From contig NC_067474.1 of assembly GCF_947179515.1 (NCBI RefSeq), forward strand, positions 87,869,824 through 87,933,823: 64,000 bases of DNA, in the 5' to 3' direction. Under the pieces are notes generated by a model. That model had not been told where the DNA came from. It saw only the letters and a list, made by a program, of their open reading frames with translations, and searched no databases. Below, piece by piece: positions 59,090-64,000 of this stretch. Source of the stretch: Apodemus sylvaticus. Its lineage: Eukaryota; Chordata; Mammalia; Rodentia; Muridae. Position 1 is the first letter of the stretch; every line of letters starts with the position of its first letter. Made by a program: the position numbers and the translations under genes.

Positions 59090-59172
59090 GAGGAGGGAGG
59101 GCTTGGAGAGAGAGAGAGTCAGAGAGATACACAGAGAGAGGCAGAAACAGAGGCAGAGACAGAAACAGAAAG
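59090..59172 (+). repeat. GA-rich simple repeat
   Basis: GAGAGA then CAGAGAC/CAGAAAC repeats. Confidence 0.88.
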
Positions 59173-59368
59173 GAAAATATAAATTCAGAGCTAAATATTT
59201 TCTGAGTTTCAATACGTCAAAATAATTCCTCCCCAGAGCAGGAAAGGACTTCATAACAAGACATTTTTAGAGACAAACGTACAAAAAGCTTAATATCTGC
59301 TATTAGCCAGGTGCAGTAGGTGAACAATACAAAATAATGTATAAATGGAAGTAGAGCCACAAGGACAC

Positions 59369-59402
59369 ATTGTTTGTTTGTTTGTTTGTTTGTTTGTTTG
59401 TA
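59369..59402 (+). repeat. (GTTT)n microsatellite
   Basis: About eight GTTT units. Confidence 0.95.
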
Positions 59403-60284
59403 TGTTTTAATACATGGATAAAGAGATCCTGCTAGTAACATGAGAGAAACCGTGTAAGATGAGACTTCATGGAGGAATATAGCTAGCTGGAAGTATTTTC
59501 AGATGTTTGACTACACAGTCTTGATTCTTTCAAGTATTCATAGCTTTCCTCTGCTTTCTGCTTTCTTTCCATTATAACTGTTAATCGTAACTAGATAGAG
59601 TGGGAAAGATGAGAAGGACAAAGAACTAAGGGGTCAGAAAATATCTTTCATCAAGTTGTTAGGAACAGAAAAGCAAGAGCTTTAAAAAAAGTCATTATTT
59701 TCCAACTACAATAAACCAAGATATTTAATAAAATAAAAAGGCAGAGAAAAACAATCTATACAATACACATAATCTTTCAGCATTCCTGAAGAGAGTGTGA
59801 TGTTGATAGGAAGAAGCAAGGAATCTAAAACGAATTCAGTTCCAGTTAATTCAAGCAAGTTTTTGGCACCCTTGAATCCTCATCGTTCTCAAGTGCACAG
59901 AAGGAGTACTTTAAATAACTCATAAAAAATGGCAAAGTGGAGCTTCAGATTTCAAAACATTTCAGTGTGAAGCAGCCCAAAAGAGCATCATCAGAACTGT
60001 CATCTTCAGCAGCCCATCAAGTGCTGGATACTGCACACAGTGAGGGTACAGAGAATTCAAGCCCTTTTAATTTGCAATCGTAGGGAATTTATAAATGTCC
60101 ATAAATTTATAAAATGAAATCCTGAAGATAATTATCTTCTATAGAGAATGAGATAATAATGATGTCTGAAGATAACCAGTGATGTGAATTAACATCAATT
60201 TTGATGTCCTACAGGAAAGAGGAAGTATTAGATTTACATTTAACAATGGAGGGTAGAATATGGGTAAAGACACATAGTATTCTT
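59403..60284. other. Unique DNA
   Basis: Nothing recognised. Confidence 0.5.
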
Positions 60285-60435
60285 GCAAAGGACCTATGTT
60301 TTTTTCCTAGCACACACCGTGGAATGGCTCACTACTACCAGTAACTCCAGGTCCAGTGGATCTGATGCCCTTTTCTGGGCTCCTAAGGTACCTATACCAA
60401 AGTGCATGTAATTAAAAAAAAATCAAAAAACAAAA
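60285..60435 (+). mobile_element. B3/B4-family SINE
   Basis: 'caaaggacctatgttttt', 'cctagcacacaccgtggaatggctcac', 'aactccaggtccagtggatctgatgccc' and 'tctgggctcctaaggtacc', with an A-rich end. The head is partly lost. Confidence 0.75.
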
Positions 60436-62048
60436 AAATAGTTATGTTCAATATGTATTTTTATTTACAACATTATTTTTTATCATTTACTCCAATAATA
60501 TGTTATTAAATTAAGACAAACAAATCTGGAAAATGAGTTCAGAAATTTAAATGTTAATTGCAGAAACCATTCTCAAAAGAAATACTGATTATACACTGTT
60601 CCTGGGTGATCTATTCCCAGACTATGTGAGCCATCTGATTTCAAATTACATTGGGTTTGGTGGGCATTCTAGAAAGGTTCCAGGTTATTCTGTCTATGAA
60701 CAAAGAACTGGGCAGGGGAAAAAAAGATAGTAACAAAGTAAAGTGAGATAATTTATTAAGAAAGAATACATTTTCAAAAAAGGAAAAGGCCAAAGAGCAA
60801 AAGTTGAGCTGTTTAGATGATCATATATAGAGAGTCCTGACTTTTAGGTTGTATTGCCAAGGACCAACCTCACCTTGGAGATGGGTTCTTGAGGGACAGA
60901 TGTGTGGGAGTAGTGAAACAAATGTCTCAAAGTTACATCCTGTGATACAACCTAAAAGCCTATGTTCTGCTTAAGACAGCTTTCCAAATAGCTTTCTTGA
61001 TGTAGCTCTGTTGTGCAGCTCTAAAACTCTCTAGATAATCCATCTCTTGCAAACCAAAAGCCTACTCTTTTATTTACACTTCTTACCCGAGCTTCTCATT
61101 TGATTATCCCATGAATCAGCATCCTATGACCCCATCCCCTTGATTCTTGGACCATGCCTTGGCCTAAACTAGTTCTGTCTCTCTGTCTCAGACTGACCTG
61201 GAACTCAGGAATCTGCTTGCATTGTATCTTCTTGCATTTATATTTTTCCCACAGACTGGCATACAGTGCAGCTGTCTCTGTACCTTGAGGTCTGAGAAGC
61301 TCCTTACACAGTTTATATTGCATCCTTATATTTTGTGTAGTTGAAAAATTATATATTTTTGAACTCATGTTCTCAGTGCTCTTTCCCACAGCCTTAAAGC
61401 CTGTCCTGAAGGTATCAGCATTTACCATTTTGTTGTGATATAGACATGCCCTTGCCTACCAGACTCATGCTGCTTCTAATTATCATGGGGTTATTAACCT
61501 TAGCAGGGAGAACATTTCCTGAAGGGGTAACATGGAGTTTTATATGTATATAATATTTATATGTACATAATATTAATATAGACATATACACACATTAACA
61601 TTAACACAAACAAGCCCTATACCCACAACAATCATTGACAGTTTTGGAGGCACATGCCCTGCTGGCTCTGTTCCAGGAGTGGGAACCATGTCATGCCATG
61701 GTGAGTTTAACACTATAAATCTCCAGCTTGGGCTACATGTTTCAATGTTATCAGTTATAGGTCACCCCCAGACACTCTGAAGCCTCAGGTATGGTAGAAG
61801 GAGCTTCAGGTAGTGCTTCTCAGCCTTTCCCTTTGACAACTAGAGTCTTTTCTATGTTGGCATATATACATACATATCTTTATGAAAGATTTTTCTGGAC
61901 CAAATCTCTACTATTCTTCATCAACAAGACCCTATCTGTCATTTACCCAGAAATTAGTGGAATGACTATAGCCTTAATTTGGAAACACTACACAGAGGGC
62001 AGAACTACTACTATAAGGAAGATCATTCCAGTGATCACATGACATTTA
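60436..62048. other. Unique DNA
   Basis: No gene. An AT-rich patch (TATATGTATATAATATT) lies at 61540-61590. Confidence 0.5.
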
Positions 62049-62345
62049 TGGTGGTTTGAATGAAATAGTCCCCATAGACTCATTTTTGAATGCTTGCCTC
62101 ATAGGGAAAGGCACTATTAGTAGGTGTATAGTTTGGAGTAGGTATAGCCTTGTGTATGACAGTGGAGGCAGGATTTTATGTCCCCTATGCTCAACCTATA
62201 CCCAGTCTGGCATGTAGTCTCCTTTGCTCCCAGCCAGACCAGAACCCTGCATGCTTCATCATTCCAGCCAGACTTGTGTGCAGCAGTGTCTGGACACTCT
62301 GAGAGGGAGGAAGCAGAGGACGTAGAACTACCTCTGGACTCCAAA
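62049..62345 (+). mobile_element. MaLR-like LTR, 3'-truncated or diverged
   Basis: It begins 'tggtggtttgaatgaaatag', then 'ccccatagactcatttttgaatgctt' as in the copy at 13624. The expected ATTAAA and 'ctaagaca' end are missing. Confidence 0.7.
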
Positions 62346-64000
62346 ATGCTTTGATGTAGCTACTACATCAAAGCTAATAATAATAGTAATCCAAGATCAA
62401 TTCTATTAATATTTGAAAAGCAAACGGAACCAAGATTAAGAGTTTGTTTTATAAGAAAATGAATATAGTATAGCTCTTTCAGTGGCATGCTGGATGAAAC
62501 ATAAATGACTAGATTGCTAGGAATTGCTGGAGGGATGGAATTTATAAAACCGGCAGTAGAAAAGAAAGTAGAATTTTGATTTACACTTTAAATACCTCTT
62601 CTGCCTTGTCATAACCCCTCCAAACATGGGCTTAAAAATGAGGCCAAATTCTGGACTTACCCATCCTTTATTATTGGAAAATACCTCCTTAGGATTAAGG
62701 CAGCTCTTGTTCCAAATAAATAAATAAGTAAAAAATAAAGGAATGAAAAAAGATAAAAGCCATCTATTAATTGTGCTCTGGAAGAATAAACTGAGATTCG
62801 ATTTCATAGTTTAGTGATCAAATTAATTAATGATTTTAAACATTTGAAAAAGCACATGTGCTAAAGAATTGAACTCCTGCCCCTGGTGAAACATTTCAGA
62901 GCCTTTTGAGACAGAAATGGAGAGAAAAATAATATTCAACATAATGAGAACCATTTCATGCTACTTAGTGATGTTTACTTCTCAGAATTCAATTACTTTA
63001 CGAGAGTGGCTTACCACAGCCAATGCATTAAGAAACTGGGCAAACAACAGAGTTTGATTATTTCTGCTAGAGTGCTGACATTCCCCCACACATACACACA
63101 CGAACATGCATAGAAGCACATGTGGAAACCAGGAACTCATTTATGAGCTATACTCTTGTACTCAAGCCTATTCCTGCCTGTGGTGTCATTAGCTTTTGTG
63201 CCAGTTTCCCCCGTTTCTTTCTCTGTTCTGAAGAGTCAACAGAATTGCATTGGTAAGAATACTCCCCTGAAAACCGAGGACTATGTGGGAAATTCATGTG
63301 GAAACAGCCCTCAAATACAATTCTTTCTTAGAAATATCCTTCATTGTTTGATTAATACCAACACAAGGCAGATATTCATCACATGGGTTCATTCAGAAAG
63401 CTGAAAGGAAGAACACAGAACTCTTTGGGCTCTTTATAACTTTTCATACTTTGAAAATTGTTGGATACTCTATCTCTTGCCCCACTGAATACAAGTCACT
63501 GAATACTTTTACATACTCAGTTCCCAAACTCTTCCTATAGAGTTCAATCAAAAGATGACACAAATAAATCAAATCTCAAACAACCATGATTGATATTCAG
63601 TTTACCATGAAGAGAGAAGAAAATCCTCCTCTTCCTCTTTCTCCCTTCCTCATCCTCTTCTTCCTCATTACCACCTCTTAGAACCAATAAATTGATTTGG
63701 TAAGAACAACCAAAAATGAAGCAAAATTTGTGTCATAATAAATGGTTGTTTTCTGCAAGTGTACTTTCTGTTATAATGTTGCTACTAATTATCTGGATTC
63801 TGGAGATTTCAAAATGTGTTCTGCTAGGACCTCCTAGTTCTTTTAAAAGAACTCTTGTTCTGCTTCTTTTTACAAGTTAAATAAATGGAAACAATTAACA
63901 CTTTTCTTTCCAGATCTAGGGTTTTAAATCACTGTGCTGTGTGCTACCTTCAAAGTGTTCCATTAGAAGTGATGAACCTCAGATTATCAGCTCATGTAGA
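62346..64000. other. Unique DNA to window end
   Basis: No gene or repeat recognised except a CT-rich patch at 63628-63668. Confidence 0.5.

Noticed and set aside
61640..61760. Possible B1-like text ('gaggcacatgccctgctgg', 'agcttgggctacatg')
   Set aside because: Only two short patches match and the order between them is lost; too weak to annotate.
1..64000. A previously undescribed gene system
   Set aside because: I looked on both strands for clustered coding genes, RNA genes, defence-type or toxin-antitoxin-type pairs and regulatory arrays. Everything protein-like traces to L1, and the remaining unique DNA shows no coding signature.

Overview
The window looks like non-coding genomic DNA from a murid rodent, most likely a mouse (genus Mus). 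The evidence is the repeat content. There are B1 SINEs whose body carries the mouse-type 'gatttctgagttc' segment (26850-27016 and 40798-40961), a B2 SINE (39467-39643), many Lx/L1Md-like LINE-1 3' ends, rodent MaLR-like LTRs and (AC)n, (GATA)n and (GTTT)n microsatellites. No rat-type ID SINE was recognised. I found no host protein-coding exon, tRNA, rRNA, snRNA, CRISPR array, operon or origin. Every protein-like open frame I could identify belongs to a decayed LINE-1 or is low-complexity or SINE-derived. The window is probably a gene desert or the inside of a large intron.

Left part (1-10 kb): an orphan pair of L1 promoter monomers, a 2.6-kb L1 with the 5' inversion typical of twin priming, a hAT-type DNA transposon fossil, and a 1.6-kb polypurine tract that contains a higher-order repeat of about 342-354 bp and ends in about 30 GAA units. 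A B1 fragment, a CATATA-type microsatellite and AT-rich unique DNA follow.

Centre-left (11.4-26.6 kb): a nested stack of retroelements. An ancient L1 on the + strand, many times broken, was hit by a MaLR-like LTR (13.6-14.0 kb). It was then hit by a full-length but dead Lx-type L1 (14493-22600) that is still flanked by an 18-bp target-site duplication. That L1 was itself hit in its 5' UTR by a twin-primed L1 (14946-16870) flanked by a 12-bp duplication. A B1 and two short L1 3' ends interrupt the ancient element's 3' UTR.

Centre-right (26.6-50.8 kb): unique DNA with scattered SINEs. It also holds old mammalian MIR and L2 copies, an L1 (32.5-34.6 kb) split by a retroviral-type solo LTR that itself holds an L1 3' end, and a LTR>L1>B2 nest at 39.3-40.1 kb. 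Further on are a short poly(A) retrocopy of unknown origin at 46.5-47.2 kb, and two minus-strand L1s at one site (49.6-50.8 kb), one with an apparent 3' transduction.

Right part (50.8-64 kb): AT-rich and repeat-poor, with a few degenerate repeats and no gene-like signal that I can support. No 'system' of cooperating genes is present. What is worth a second look is the retrotransposition record and the structured purine tract.
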